From positions 3,348,001 through 3,412,000 of the forward strand of contig CM065650.1 of the NCBI GenBank assembly GCA_033220425.1: a stretch of DNA of 64,000 nt, given 5' to 3'. Positions 11,323 through 22,532 of the stretch are shown here, piece by piece (within the stretch, counting starts at the first letter, position 1; each line of letters begins with the position of its first letter). The translations under genes were made by a program, and so were the position numbers. Origin of the DNA: Lepraria neglecta (lineage: Eukaryota > Ascomycota > Lecanoromycetes > Lecanorales > Stereocaulaceae). The notes under the pieces are model-generated. The model was not told the origin of the DNA and searched no databases. It worked only from the letters and a program-made list of their open reading frames with translations.

Positions 11323-12870
11323 ACTAACGGAGTGCCCCTCGCACGATATAAAGCTCGTAGCGCCGGTAACTACGTGAATATATATCGCGGATAGTATTTT
11401 GTAGATCTTCGTTTATAGTTACCTCTATAATCCTATTAGATATATAGATAAGGGTACTCCCCGGGTATTATCTTCGGCGGTCTAGAATTTCTTAGTTTCT
11501 AGGAACTTGATTAGAGTATCGTAACTAAGTTAGTCCTAGAGCTAGTTAGCGTTAGTAAGCGAAGTATTACGTATAATATACCGTAGTTAGATAAGATAGA
11601 ATTTATTATCGCGCGTATAACCGATTCTAAGGATAATATAAGGTAGGTAGATATTATCTAGGGCTAGAGCTAGTACGAAGAATAGTCTAGTATAATCGGG
11701 TTGCTCAGCACGGGTATTATTATATCTAGGCTTTTTTGAACTAAACGAGTCGTGAGACTCCTCTAAGGGTCGTTTGCTAGTATATCGGTTAGCTACTCTA
11801 GGTACTTTATTAAGGAGTCTTACGAATATACGTATTACTTCGTCTCTAAAAGGTAGTATATAGTTAGGTAGAATGAAGTTAGTAGTAACGGAGTTAAGGA
11901 CCTTAGTGAAGTCCTAGCTAGAACCTCGAAGATTTTCGCCCTAAATAGCGGTACCCTATAGGCGGTCTTTAAGTACTTGATAGAGGGTATTAAATAAGCT
12001 ATTACTATACTATAAGCCTCTACGGATATTAGGGAGGTTCTATAGGATTCCAGGCGGATTACTAGACTTTGGCCTGCCAATAAGCGTATAGAAATTGGCC
12101 TCGGTTGGCGCAGGCTCTAGCGTTATATCGACCTAAGGGTCGATTAGAGAAGGACCGGCTATATTAGATAATATTATAGATGATTCTAATATATCTATAA
12201 TAAGAAGAAGAATAATAGGACGAATAAAATAGGGAGAAGTTAAGGATTCTTCGCTAAGTTGGAGGGATAAAGCGGGTAATACGATTAGTAGGGTCTATAC
12301 CGGGTTTTTATTTATAATAGCGATTGGTTAGTAGTTAGTAAATATAATACTAGTAAGGTAAATACGTTACGAAATAGTTTAATACTTAATATAATTAGGC
12401 GATATAGACCCTTCTCTATAGAATAGCACGTCGGAGTAGTTATAAGTAGGTAAGTTTAGCTATTAAAAGATTGAAAGTAGCGAGCTTTAATATAATAGAT
12501 AAAGATATTAATTAAAAGCGGAACTTATATATATATAGTACGTAGAAAGCGAATAGCTGATTTCAAACGTACTATATCTAGCTTTATACTTAATACCTAA
12601 TATCTAGTAAAGATAGAGTATTAAAACTTATTATCTGCTCGTAAAGATTAATTAGATTTCTTCTTCCGTTCTTCGAAATATAAGTCTTAATCAAGTACTC
12701 TATTATAAAAACAATCTAAGTTTAACTTAGACGTATATTTTAGTAATAGAGATATATACCGTAAGGTTTATAACCAATTATATTTCCTAATAAGATAAGT
12801 AACCGGGGCGTTTATTAAATATATCGTATAGAAAGAAAATCCCCTTAAACTATCTATTAATCAACGCCTT
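11323..12870 (+). pseudogene. unidentified degraded coding relic
   Basis: A single plus-strand frame stays peptide-like for over 500 codons with stops almost only TAG/TAA. Readable pieces include LDKIEFIIARITDSKDNIR, VKDLSEVLARTSKIFALN, RRITRLWPANKRIEIGLG and DWLVVSKYNTSKVNTLRN. The family is not recognised. A shorter 81-codon minus-strand frame (11835-12080) is open across part of it. I favour the plus strand because its frame holds over a much longer distance. The relic lies between the SNF2-type relic and the Plavaka transposase and could be a separate gene or the 5' part of a transposon. Similarity of 12239-12270 to 150-190 suggests it is related to the relic at 1-1100. Confidence 0.35.
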
Positions 12871-13320
12871 CTATAGGACGATACTCTACTATATATATAT
12901 TATAATTTAATTGATAGTAACGGTTAAAAATAGGCTATATAAGGCGACGTAAGGATAGATTTATCCTAACCTATAGCGGGTTAGCTTGAAGGATCTAGTA
13001 GCGAATATATTTACTAATACCTGCCTAGACGCGTTGATCTTGATAATAATACCTCTATATTACGTCTAAGCCAGATGGATCGATAGTATAAACGTTACTA
13101 GAAGTAGTATAGCAGCGGAAGCGGCCTAACTAGGTATCTACTACGCTATAAGGGCCGGGACCCTAATTAGACGCGTAGGAGATAGATACGCCTCGACGAA
13201 GATAAAGTCGAGGGCCCTATTTATAAACGCTAAAGAGACGAGGTCGACGTGATTAGTAATAGTCCCCGTAAAGGCGAAGGTAGATAAGTCCCCTAGGAGG
13301 ACCTAACTATTTTAATGGAT

Positions 13321-16230
13321 AACGATACTCCAGGGCGATTACTTAAACTTACCGACTCTACTAACGAGATCTAGTACCAGTAAGACAAGCTAGATATAGT
13401 ACTCAATTAATCGAAGTCGATAACGGCGTCAAGTACTATAGATACTATCTCTACCTTGATCGTTAGCTCTATAGAGTACTACCTATAGGAGTAAGGTACC
13501 GGGAGGCCTTTAGAGGAAGAGGATATAACCCTAGCCGAGTCGATATCCGAGTTGATACCCGAGTCGAACCCGGACTGGCACCCTTTCTATTCAGAAGCTA
13601 ATTATACCCTAGCTTTATAGATATATAACGCCCGACTATCTAGCGGTATAATAGATAATTTCTTCAAAGATACTCGATTACGACCTTTCTATAGACCCTA
13701 TAGCTTTAATAGCGCTCTATAACTAAAAGCCAAGCTATATACTATAAAGTATTCTGCTACTGCCAGTTAATAGTCTCGGCAAGCGTTTAGTATCCTATCG
13801 ATTCAACCGGACGAGACGACTAGAATATATTATATACTCTACTTTAATATAATAGGTATAATACGAACTCTTATTAGATATAAACCTTTTAATTCGAGTA
13901 TTAACTATATACTAATACGCTAGCGAAACCTCGACGGGGGTCTAATCGTTAGTAAGATATATATAGCCCGCTAGTAGTAGGAGATACAAGATAAGCTCCC
14001 TAATAGCTTAATAGTAGTACCGGTTATAATATCGTTAGACAAGACCCATTTATTATAGATATACGGAGATTAATAGGCGTAGCCAGTCTATATTACTATT
14101 AGTAACCTCGATCGAGGTATTTGGCGGGTATAGGTTCGGCTGGGGATAATATTACTTAGACTAGTACTATTAGTCTATAATAGTATAAAAGCCGAGGTAT
14201 ATTACTACGCTATAGGGCTTATAGTCGAGGGTAAGCCGGCCGAAATATAGATCTTACTTAATATACTAATAATATTCTTTTAAAGTACTTAAGGAGCTAG
14301 CGCCGAAGGGGATCCTTATTATATATATAGACGGACGAATATAACGATACTATCTAATACTCGCGTCTATACTAGGCGACTACGAGGAACAAGTTTTAAT
14401 AACCTCGATTAAGAGCGGTAAATACTATCCGGTCTACTTAGTACCGCTAAATAAACGGGAACGACTATATCCTGAAAAACTATATCTAAAGCGAATACCT
14501 AAATAGACTATAGAGTAGTTATAGATACAAAAAATGTATAATAAGAATACGCCTAGGGTGTTACTAGATATAATAGTATATAACCGGCCTAACTTTATAG
14601 ATAGCCACTTCGTAGTTAACGTCTACTAACTATAGACGTTTAATATATTATACTAATTAATAGTTAAAGGGCTATTGAACTACCTCCTAGACTGGCTTAG
14701 GGAGTATATCGGAGAGGGACGAATAAAGCTTAAGGTATAAGCCTTAATCGACGCCCGGTTTCGAGCTATACCCAAATTTACTAAGCTAAGGCGATTTCGG
14801 GAGTTTAGTAAGCTAAGCTAATAGATAGGAGAGGAGAGTAAAGAGATATTATAGATTATAATACCCGTCTTCGCTCCTCTATTATCCGAAAAAAACCTAG
14901 ATATACTATATATAGGACGAGCTATCGTTGACTTTATTATACTTATAAGATACCGATTCTATAACGAAGCGATACTAGAATATATAAACGTAGTATTAGA
15001 AAGGATTAATCTACTTAAGGAGGTATTTCGAAAATATAGGCTAGTTAATAAGAAAACGGGCGAGCAAACTTTCAACTTTCCTAAATTCTATAGTATTAGT
15101 TATTATATTGATATAATTAGATACTACGGTCTACCGGATAGATATAGTACCTAAGCCTTAGAAAGGGTATATCCGATATTACTAAAGAATTACTATAACC
15201 GAATAAATAAATATAAGGATTACTAGGAGCAATTAATAGAATATAACGAACGCTATATCAAGTTAATAATTATATAGGATATTAAAAATTTCTAAGAGAC
15301 GGAGCCTATAGTACTTAGTTAGAGGAGAAAATAAGAAGATAAGAAAAGTATAAAGGCCGGGGTCCTCCTAGATCTATACTAACTAGGATAGCGAGTAGAT
15401 ATAGAAGAGCGCTATATATTAAGACACCTATATAAATGCGATAGTCGTTACTAGCGAACGGCGAGAGATATAGCTGAATGGCTAAATATAGCTAGGTTTC
15501 TCTAAAGCCTAGCTGCGTTTCTTAAGGTATACCGAGCGAAAACGCTAAGCAGAGGTAGTATAACCTCGAACCTAGATATCGATAGAAGGGAGGCAGACTG
15601 CAGCTGGGTTAAGAGCTACCCGGTCTATATCTATTCGGGCCTCGTATATTGGAAGACTATAGGAGAGGATTCCTCTAATTTAGGATATCTCTATAAGGAT
15701 TTAGTAGTCTGTAGACCTTATAAACATTCGTAGTATTTTACCTAGCGTAGAGATTACGTATAGGTCCGAGAATAAGACTATAAGAGTCGAAACCCGGAAA
15801 CTATATAGGAGGGAAAGTTAGTTAGTAAAGTTTTAGTCGTTATAGAGGTAAAGGATCTTAGTAATAGAGACTTTAAGTAACGATCTACTCGTATATAGGC
15901 TACTCTTATAGAAGTCTTTAATTATTAATATCTAGGGTAGGTATAAAACTACTATAGAATAGTCGAAGTTGAAAAGGTACGGGCGTCGCTTATACTTAAT
16001 CCTCGAACGATAGACGCTCGCCGCTTCTATAGACTACTAAATATTAAGCGAAGTACTTATCTAGTACCGGGAACAGTTAGAGGAAAAGAGATATTCTATA
16101 TTAATAGTTTCATCGACTAGGACTAATATACTATAATATATCACCCCAAATTCCTAATAAACAATTCTAAGGCAGCGCGACGAATCTACGCTAAATTCCT
16201 ACTAAATCCTTCTTAGGCAACGCTATAAAC
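13321..16230 (+). pseudogene. Plavaka-type (KDZ superfamily) transposase relic
   Basis: A DNA transposase broken by RIP stops but readable through most of its length. The N-terminal half contains PDWHPFYSEANYTLAL, then a Trp-rich stretch (now TAG TAG TAG) before EIQDKLPNSLIVVPVI and SLDKTHL (about 14029-14052), with PVYITISNLDRG following. This is the 'SxDKTxLTxxxGDxxxxPVYxTIGN' block typical of Plavaka transposases. Later come IDARFRAIPKF and a long helical segment, then FNFPKFYSISYYIDIIRYYG (about 15079-15140), the 'FNFPKxHxxxHYxxxIxxYG' block, with YNRINK after it. The C-terminal end near 16050-16175 reads GKEIFYINSFID and IIYHPKFLINNSKAARRI. Several key residues are RIP-altered (His to Tyr, Ser to Leu). 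No terminal inverted repeats or 8-bp TSD could be located. Confidence 0.75.
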
Positions 16231-16717
16231 CTAATTAAAACCCCTTAAAAGGAAGAGAGATAATACTATAAATATATCTAGGTCGATAGAGCGGAAGAGA
16301 CGCTGCTACTAACCGCCCTTACTACGTCTAAAGTCAAGGCTTTAGTCTTAAGGAAACTCTCTAATATAAAGAACTAACCTATAGTTTTAATTACCGCAGC
16401 GGTATTAATCCTCTCTTCGGTAGATTTAATTATAGCTATATTACGTTAGTAGGCTATATAGTATCTTGCGCGTATAATATTTGCTTGCTTCAGTATCGAG
16501 TCTACGGCCCTTATACGTTACTAATATTCGGGTACTTCGGTAAGCTGAGGAGTAGAGAGGTTATTAAGCTCGCGGTATTATATATAAAGTCTATCGGGGA
16601 AGATAGGGAGTAAATTCGTCAGATATTAAGTATCTATAGCGATACTTTACTGAAATAATAGCGACGAGACTATAAACTACGAGAAGAAATATTAAGAAAC
16701 GTCTAGCCAAATATTCA

Positions 16718-16834
16718 TCCGACTCGGATAGGGTAAACCTAAGTCGGATACTACTCGGATAGTATAAAACCTAAGTTAGATACTACTCGGATAGTATAAA
16801 ACCCGAGTCGGATACTAATCGGACAAGGGCAAAA
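16718..16834. repeat. 32-bp tandem repeat, about 3.5 copies
   Basis: Units begin AAGTCGGATACTACTCGGAT and end AGTATAAAACC (16741-16772, 16773-16804, 16805-16834, plus a partial unit before). Sites of the form TCCGAGTC/GACTCGGA recur elsewhere, including the U3 of element G and 13540-13570. It lies in the 3' flank of the Plavaka relic and may be a subterminal transposase-binding repeat, which is inference. The rest of 16231-17575 shows no gene. Confidence 0.7.
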
Positions 16835-17293
16835 AAGAGCGAAATATATGTGCCTCTGATCTACTAGAGTTTTGCTAGGTACCGCTGATAGTTCGGTAAC
16901 CAGGCGTTGCAACTCTCTATCTTAGTCGGATTAGCGGATAATAGGTCGTTATAGAATCGAGGAAAGCGTAGTTGAATAACCCGTGAAGAAGTTGAAGAAG
17001 GATTAGTATGAGCGCGAGTTAAACTTATATTGATATTACTAATAACGAGCTTTTATATACTAAAGAAGCTGTCGGTAGTAGCTATATTTCAAACGGATTA
17101 TATATATAGAAGACTTTATTTAGATTCGACTACCTACTTACATCTTGTATAGAAGATATATAGCTACTAATTAGTAGAAATATATAGACTATATAAGAAG
17201 TAATTAATTATAATAAAAGAAAACTGGTAGCTATATATTAGTAGCGTTGTATTATTAATTGAGCTAATAGCTGGCTAAACGCATAATAGACAT

Positions 17294-17413
17294 GCTAATT
17301 GGTTAGACATTATACTAACAGTAATATCTAATTGCTAATTGGTTAGACATTATACTAACAGTAATATCTAATTACTAATTGGTTATATATTATACTAATA
17401 GTAATATCTAATT
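17294..17413. repeat. 40-bp tandem repeat, three copies
   Basis: Exactly spaced units at 17294-17333, 17334-17373 and 17374-17413, starting GCTAATTGGTTAGACATTAT. The third differs by C to T and G to A changes only. Degenerate related pieces continue to about 17510 (GCTAACTAACC, GAGTTGCTAATTCCGC). A subterminal array of the Plavaka element is possible. Confidence 0.85.
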
Positions 17414-17548
17414 GCTAACTAACCTAACATCGTTAAATCAGTAGTATTGAGTTGCAGATCGAGCTGATTTGATACTATTAGCAATATTGAGTTGCTAATT
17501 CCGCTAAACGTAACTGTCAGCCCTACCGGCGCGCTCGGCAACTCGGGA

Positions 17549-17570
17549 TTTCCCAGCAACTTTTGGGAAA
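17549..17570. other. hairpin at the Plavaka / element D junction
   Basis: TTTCCCA (17549-17555) and TGGGAAA (17564-17570) form a perfect stem with an 8-nt loop, flanked by GCGC on both sides. It sits where the integrase frame of element D stops making sense (about 17575), so it may mark the end of the DNA transposon that truncated D. Confidence 0.5.
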
Positions 17571-17575
17571 GCGCG

Positions 17576-20364
17576 ATGTTATATCCTTCCTTCTCTTATT
17601 TGCCTACTCGGCTATCTACTAGCTAGCGTCCTCAGCGTTAGTCTTTATATAATCTAGTATCTTAGATATTATTCCCGTAATATCTCCCGCCTTCGCGGCT
17701 TGTAATCTAGTACGCGTAGAGCTATAGGTTATAGGATCGGGGCTGAAGCTTATACGGGGGTAGAAACCCTTATTAGCGAAGAATAGGGTTAGCTTAGTGG
17801 CGGAGGAGGTAGTATTATTATTAGCGAATTCCGTAATAGGTAACTACTATAACCAGTCGTCTTATATATAGGAGCAGTAGGTACGCAGTTAGCGCTCGAT
17901 ATTCTAGTTCGCTCGTTCTATTTACCTATCCGTTTCAAGGTAAAAAGCCGTTGAGAGCTTACTAGTAATACCAAGTCTCCTATAGAAGGATTTCCAGATA
18001 TCCGCTGTAAATTGTAGTCTACGGTCCGAGACTATAGAGTCCGGCAGACTATATAGGCGGAATACGCCCTTAATTAATAATCTAGTAGTAGCTTCGGCTA
18101 AGGTACCTTCTTCCGACGTAGTATACGCGATATAATAGCGTTCCTTAGATAGCCTATCAATGACTATAAGGATAGCGTTATATCCGTCTACCTCGGGTAG
18201 TCCGGTAATAAAATCTATAGAGATATCTTTCTATCTTTACTCTAGTATTAGTAGTAGATAGAGTAGACCGTTATACTTATCCCTAGGCGCTTTAGATCTC
18301 TAGTAACTATAGTAGTTACGTACGAACTAAGCTATCGCGTCTCGTATACGGGGCTAGTAATAGTGCCGTCGTAGTAGGTCTATCGTTCTATATACTCTAG
18401 GATATCTAGAAGTAGGCGGATTATAAACCTCTCCAATTAACCTTACGAGTAGCCGCTCGTCCTTAGGTATCTATAATATATTGTTTTTATAGAGGGTACC
18501 TTACTTAACCGAGTAATTTTGTAAAGAGATCCCCTTCTACGCCTTATCTCCTTTTTTAACTATAGTATAGTAGCCTAAGTATCCTTTATCTAACCTGTTG
18601 GCCTTAAGGACCTCTTAGTATACTAAGTCCTCCTTTATATTATTACCTAGCTTAATAGAAGTAATATCTAGGCGGTCTAGCGTTAGGGTGGTTTAGTATT
18701 AGTATTTAATACACGTATCGTCTTGGCTAGCTAGGGTAGAATCTAGTATTCTAGTTAACGCGTCAGCGCGCTTATTCTTTCGTCCCGGATAGTATCTAAT
18801 CTTGAAGTTATAGTCTGCCAGTTTCTTAGACTACCGGGCCTAACGGCGGGATAGCTCCTTAGTACTTATAAAATACTCGAGGCCTTTATAGTCTATAACT
18901 ACCTTAATTAGTATATCGGTAGACTCGAGTTTAGGGCGCTAATACTCGAAATAACGGATAATAGCGAGTAGTTCCTTATCGTAGATCTCGTAGTTATACT
19001 CCGCGGGTAGTATATTTTTACTATAGAAGGCCACGGGGTAGAGGTCTCCCTTGTCGTCTTCCTAGGATAGTATACCGCTATTAATATAATCCGATAAGCC
19101 TATCTCTAGTACCGCCTTCTTGCTACGGTTATAATAGTATAGTACTAGAGCCGAGGTAATCTTTTCCTTTAGACTATCGAAGGAGGACTAATAAGCGGGT
19201 AACTATTTAAATAGGGTATCCTTTTGAGTTAGTTTTATTATAGATCGGACGATTTTCGAGAAGTCTTGAATAAACCGGTAATAGAAGTTATAGAAGCTAA
19301 TAAACCCTTATACCTATTTTAGCGACGTAGGAGTAGGCTACTCTATAACGACCTATACCTTCTTTAGGTCTATCCTTAATCCTTCCGTTAATAGTATTAC
19401 GCCTAGGAATATAGTTTCTTAGACGTAGAATTCGCACTTATAGATATCGACTTATAGGCTAGCCTACTTAAGCTTTATAAGTACTAGGCGGATATAGTTT
19501 ATATACTCTTTCTTTATCTTACTATAGATAAGGATATTATTAAGGTATACTTAGTAGAACTTATTAATAAATTCAAAGAGGACGTCGTTTATATAATACT
19601 AATAGTTTAACGGGCTATTAGTTAATCCGAAAGGTAATATATAATACTTATAGGCCCCTAGAGATATAATAAAGGTAGTATATTCCTTACTATCGGGATG
19701 TATCCGGAGCTTATTAAATACTACAATAATATCTAGCTTGGTAATATACTTATATCCTACTACCCTCGCGAGGGTCTTATCGATTAGGGGGATTAGATAG
19801 TAGTTTCTTCGAGTAATAGCGTTAAGCTTTCGGTAGTTAATATAGAACCTAAGGCTTCTATTTAGTTTCTAGACGAATAGTACTAGTAAGGTATAAGGGG
19901 CTATACTAGGACTAATAAACTCCTTCTGCAGATTCTCCTCTAAGTATTCCCTGACCTTTTAGAGCTTCTTACCCGATATATAGTAGATTCGACTATATAG
20001 GGGACGTTCGTTGGCCTTAAGCTCGATCTTATAATTATAGGACTAATAAAGAGGTAGCTTATCTACTTAGGTTTTATCGAAAACGTCGAGGAAGTTATAA
20101 TATTCTAATAGTAGCTTGTTTCGAATCTCGTCTTTTACTTAGGTAGATATCTTATAGAGATCTATAGCCTTATCGGCGTTTAATCCCTTAATAGCCTTAT
20201 CGATTTAGTATATCGTTAGTAAGAAGTAGCGGGTACCCTTCTATTTCGCCTAGGATTTACTCTATCTATAGAACGTACCGGCGCTAATAGGTACAATATT
20301 TAGAGGAGTAGGTCTTTCGCTTAGTTTTAGGCGCGGTAGCGGAGCTTCTTTACTAGGGGGTTAG
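17576..20364 (-). pseudogene. pol: element D Pol, RT to integrase
   Basis: Minus-strand reading from 20364 downward. The reverse transcriptase catalytic box reads VYLNNILIYS at 19521-19550, a RIP form of YLDDILIYS with both Asp to Asn. RNase H follows around 18900-19250. The integrase core has the MDFITGLPE-type strand near 18190-18235 and ETD-x-Q-x-ERAN near 17905-17950. The integrase tail reads LPITEFANNNTTSSATK and ANKRRKDITS, then the frame ends at about 17575. No chromodomain is reached. Stops are TAG/TAA. Integrase and RT differ clearly from A/B/C/F/G/H, so D is a separate and probably older family. B and C sit between its protease and RT. Confidence 0.75.
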
Positions 20365-20802
20365 TGTTAGAACCAGAAGGTTCTGACAGGACTGTCGCGA
20401 AGGACACAGGACTTCGGACAGGACATGTTGCTCGCAATGATCGCAGGCGCTAAGCGTGCGATCAATGCTATCGTAACATGTTGCTCGCAATGATCGCAGG
20501 CGCTAAGCGTGCGATCAATGCTATCGAGAAGTGCTTGGCAGGATTTCTTGTGTCTATATATACGGGGCTTTGCCCACTATTTGGAACAGCGTGTTTAACT
20601 TGGCAAACCATTACTTGGTTAATCTTCCTAGTACCCCTTGTACTATACTTTACTAGTTATTAATATAGAACGCATTGACTACCTACACACACGAAGACTG
20701 CCATTCTACCTAAGTGACTCCTCTCCCACAGAAGCATAAGATATCTATACCTATACCCGGTTATCGCACCGTTAGGTAAATGATCGGACGTGGGTCGTAA
20801 CA
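20365..20802 (+). repeat. element B 5' LTR (438 bp)
   Basis: Starts TGTTAGAACC and ends CGTAACA. U3 holds a tandem duplication: CATGTTGCTCGCAATGATCG begins at 20424 and again at 20477 (period 53). TATATATA is at 20555-20562 and GTGTTTAA at 20591-20598, 36 nt downstream. Confidence 0.95.
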
Positions 20803-20804
20803 CT

Positions 20805-20812
20805 TTGAACAC
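20805..20812 (+). other. element B self-primer binding site
   Basis: TTGAACAC, intact, 2 nt after the LTR. It is the exact reverse complement of GTGTTCAA in the 3' LTR of the same element (26783-26790). Confidence 0.55.
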
Positions 20813-20820
20813 CCTAAGGG

Positions 20821-22506
20821 ATGAGTTCTTCAACAACTTCAGGCAGAAACCCTACCCTAAGTACCTTAACGGTTACTGGCTAGAGACGCTATACTATAGA
20901 CGAAGGATCTGGAAAAAGGATCAAGGTTGTAGTACTAGACCTGTACTACGGAGACAGGGACAAGCTTGAGCCATGGCTCACACAAGTATAACTATACCTT
21001 CTATTCCAGGGAGACTTGCTCCTAGTAACCAGATATACTACCTTCGCTATATTGTACCTATGAGGACGAGCCTAAAAGTGGGTCGAACCTTTCCTAAAGA
21101 AGTATATGGAAGACGACGACGAAGACGGCGACGTTAAGTTATAGATGGAAAGTATGCCAAAGTTTATGGTTGAAATCCGCCGTATATTCGGACCTTCTAA
21201 TGAGGTAAATGCAGTAATACGCATTATTCAGCACATGAAGCAGAAGAAGTTAGCGTCAGAGTTTTCAACTTAGTTTCAAATATACGCTACTAAAATAGGC
21301 TAGGATGATAATGCGCTGATGACGATGTATTGTCAAGGCCTTAAAGATAATATTAAAGACGAGCTTATAAGATTCGGAGGAGTAATCGATACTCTGGACG
21401 GACTTATTGAAAATGCGATCGAAATCGACAACAAGTTATTCGAACGATCTATAGAGAAACGGTATAACAGAGGAGTTAGCGGAACCCGATATAAGGGATT
21501 CTTTTTAAAAATAAGGAATTACTAATAAGACTATAGAGAATGTAATACTTACCGTAGCACGGTGCTAATAGAGATTAACTTTGTTTAGATAGGAAAGAAG
21601 AAAGGAAACTTTAAAGGGAAAAAGCAGCACGGGGGAAAGAAAGTAATTACTTGCTATAGCTATAGCAAACTGGGCTATATAGCTAGAGACTGCAGGTCGA
21701 AGAATATGGTGTACCGACCGCAGATTAATGTAATAGAAGGAGGACCTCTAGATAACGAGGAAAACTCTGAAGAAATATGGCTACTCTACGATATAGAAGA
21801 ATTAGAATAGGATTCGGAAGATAATACCTTCGAATTAGAATTTAATGAAGAAGTGTAGAGGTACTACTATAGGGATAGTAATAGATCTTAATAATACGAG
21901 ACGGATCAGGAACAACGGAAAGCTAGTCTAGAGAGACTAGCATCGACACCCGAACCTAGATCTACTATATCCCAAGTAGAAGGAAAATTGCCGGAAATCA
22001 AAGAACCTTAATCGGACGAAGACGAATATAAACTCTTCGACGAAATCGAAAGTAAAGTACGAGGTGTATTGAATGAGTAATTATCTGTAAAACCCAAATG
22101 GGACGAACCTATGCGAGACTATCGATGTAATAGGGAATATTAGTAATATAGCGAGATTCTATATACTAAGTGTGTATTACCTGATTATTCGGTATATAGA
22201 GAAGAAAGGGGCCGTCTAGCGGAAGAACGCACGGTACCCCTGCTCAAGAAAGCTTACTATAGAGAAATATAGTAGTATAAGTGTAAAGAAGATAGATACT
22301 AGTAGTATCTTGTAAGTAAGAGGAAGTATTACTACTTCCTATACTTTATAGAGAAGTAGGAAAAAGAAAGAAATAACTTACTTAAAGTCTTTAAGAGAGG
22401 AGCTTGTAACTAAGTACTATAGTATAGCTACCTATATAATAAATATATTCCGTATAAAGGTATAAAGGAAGTATACGGCTTCCTACTATTATAGGGAAAA
22501 GAATGA
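20821..22506 (+). pseudogene. gag: element B Gag
   Basis: ATG at 20821 (MSSSTTSGRNPTLSTLTVTG), 562 codons to TGA at 22504-22506. An early piece DKLEPWLTQV and LYLLFQGDLLLVTRY is capsid-like. The central part, 21319-21525, is open for 68 codons (MTMYCQGLKDNIKDELIRFG onward). The zinc knuckle at 21652-21696 keeps the first and last Cys; the second Cys and the His read Tyr. Roughly twenty RIP stops (CAG, CAA or TGG origin) make it non-functional. It is the best-preserved Gag in the window. The terminator TGA is kept, whereas in A, C, F and G it is TAA, the expected RIP product of TGA. Confidence 0.9.
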
Positions 22507-22532
22507 TCTCTTATACTATAGGGAAGTATGAG
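22494..22532 (+). promoter_or_regulatory. element B -1 frameshift cassette
   Basis: G GGA AAA at 22494-22500, GAA, then the gag stop TGA. The hairpin is CTTATACT (22510-22517) with AGTATGAG (22525-22532), including one G-T pair that C to T mutation would create from CTCATACT. Spacer 9 nt, loop 7 nt. Pol is in the -1 frame. Confidence 0.8.

Noticed and set aside
17294-17413. Three evenly spaced units as a CRISPR-like array
   Set aside because: The units are directly adjacent without spacers, in an evidently fungal context.
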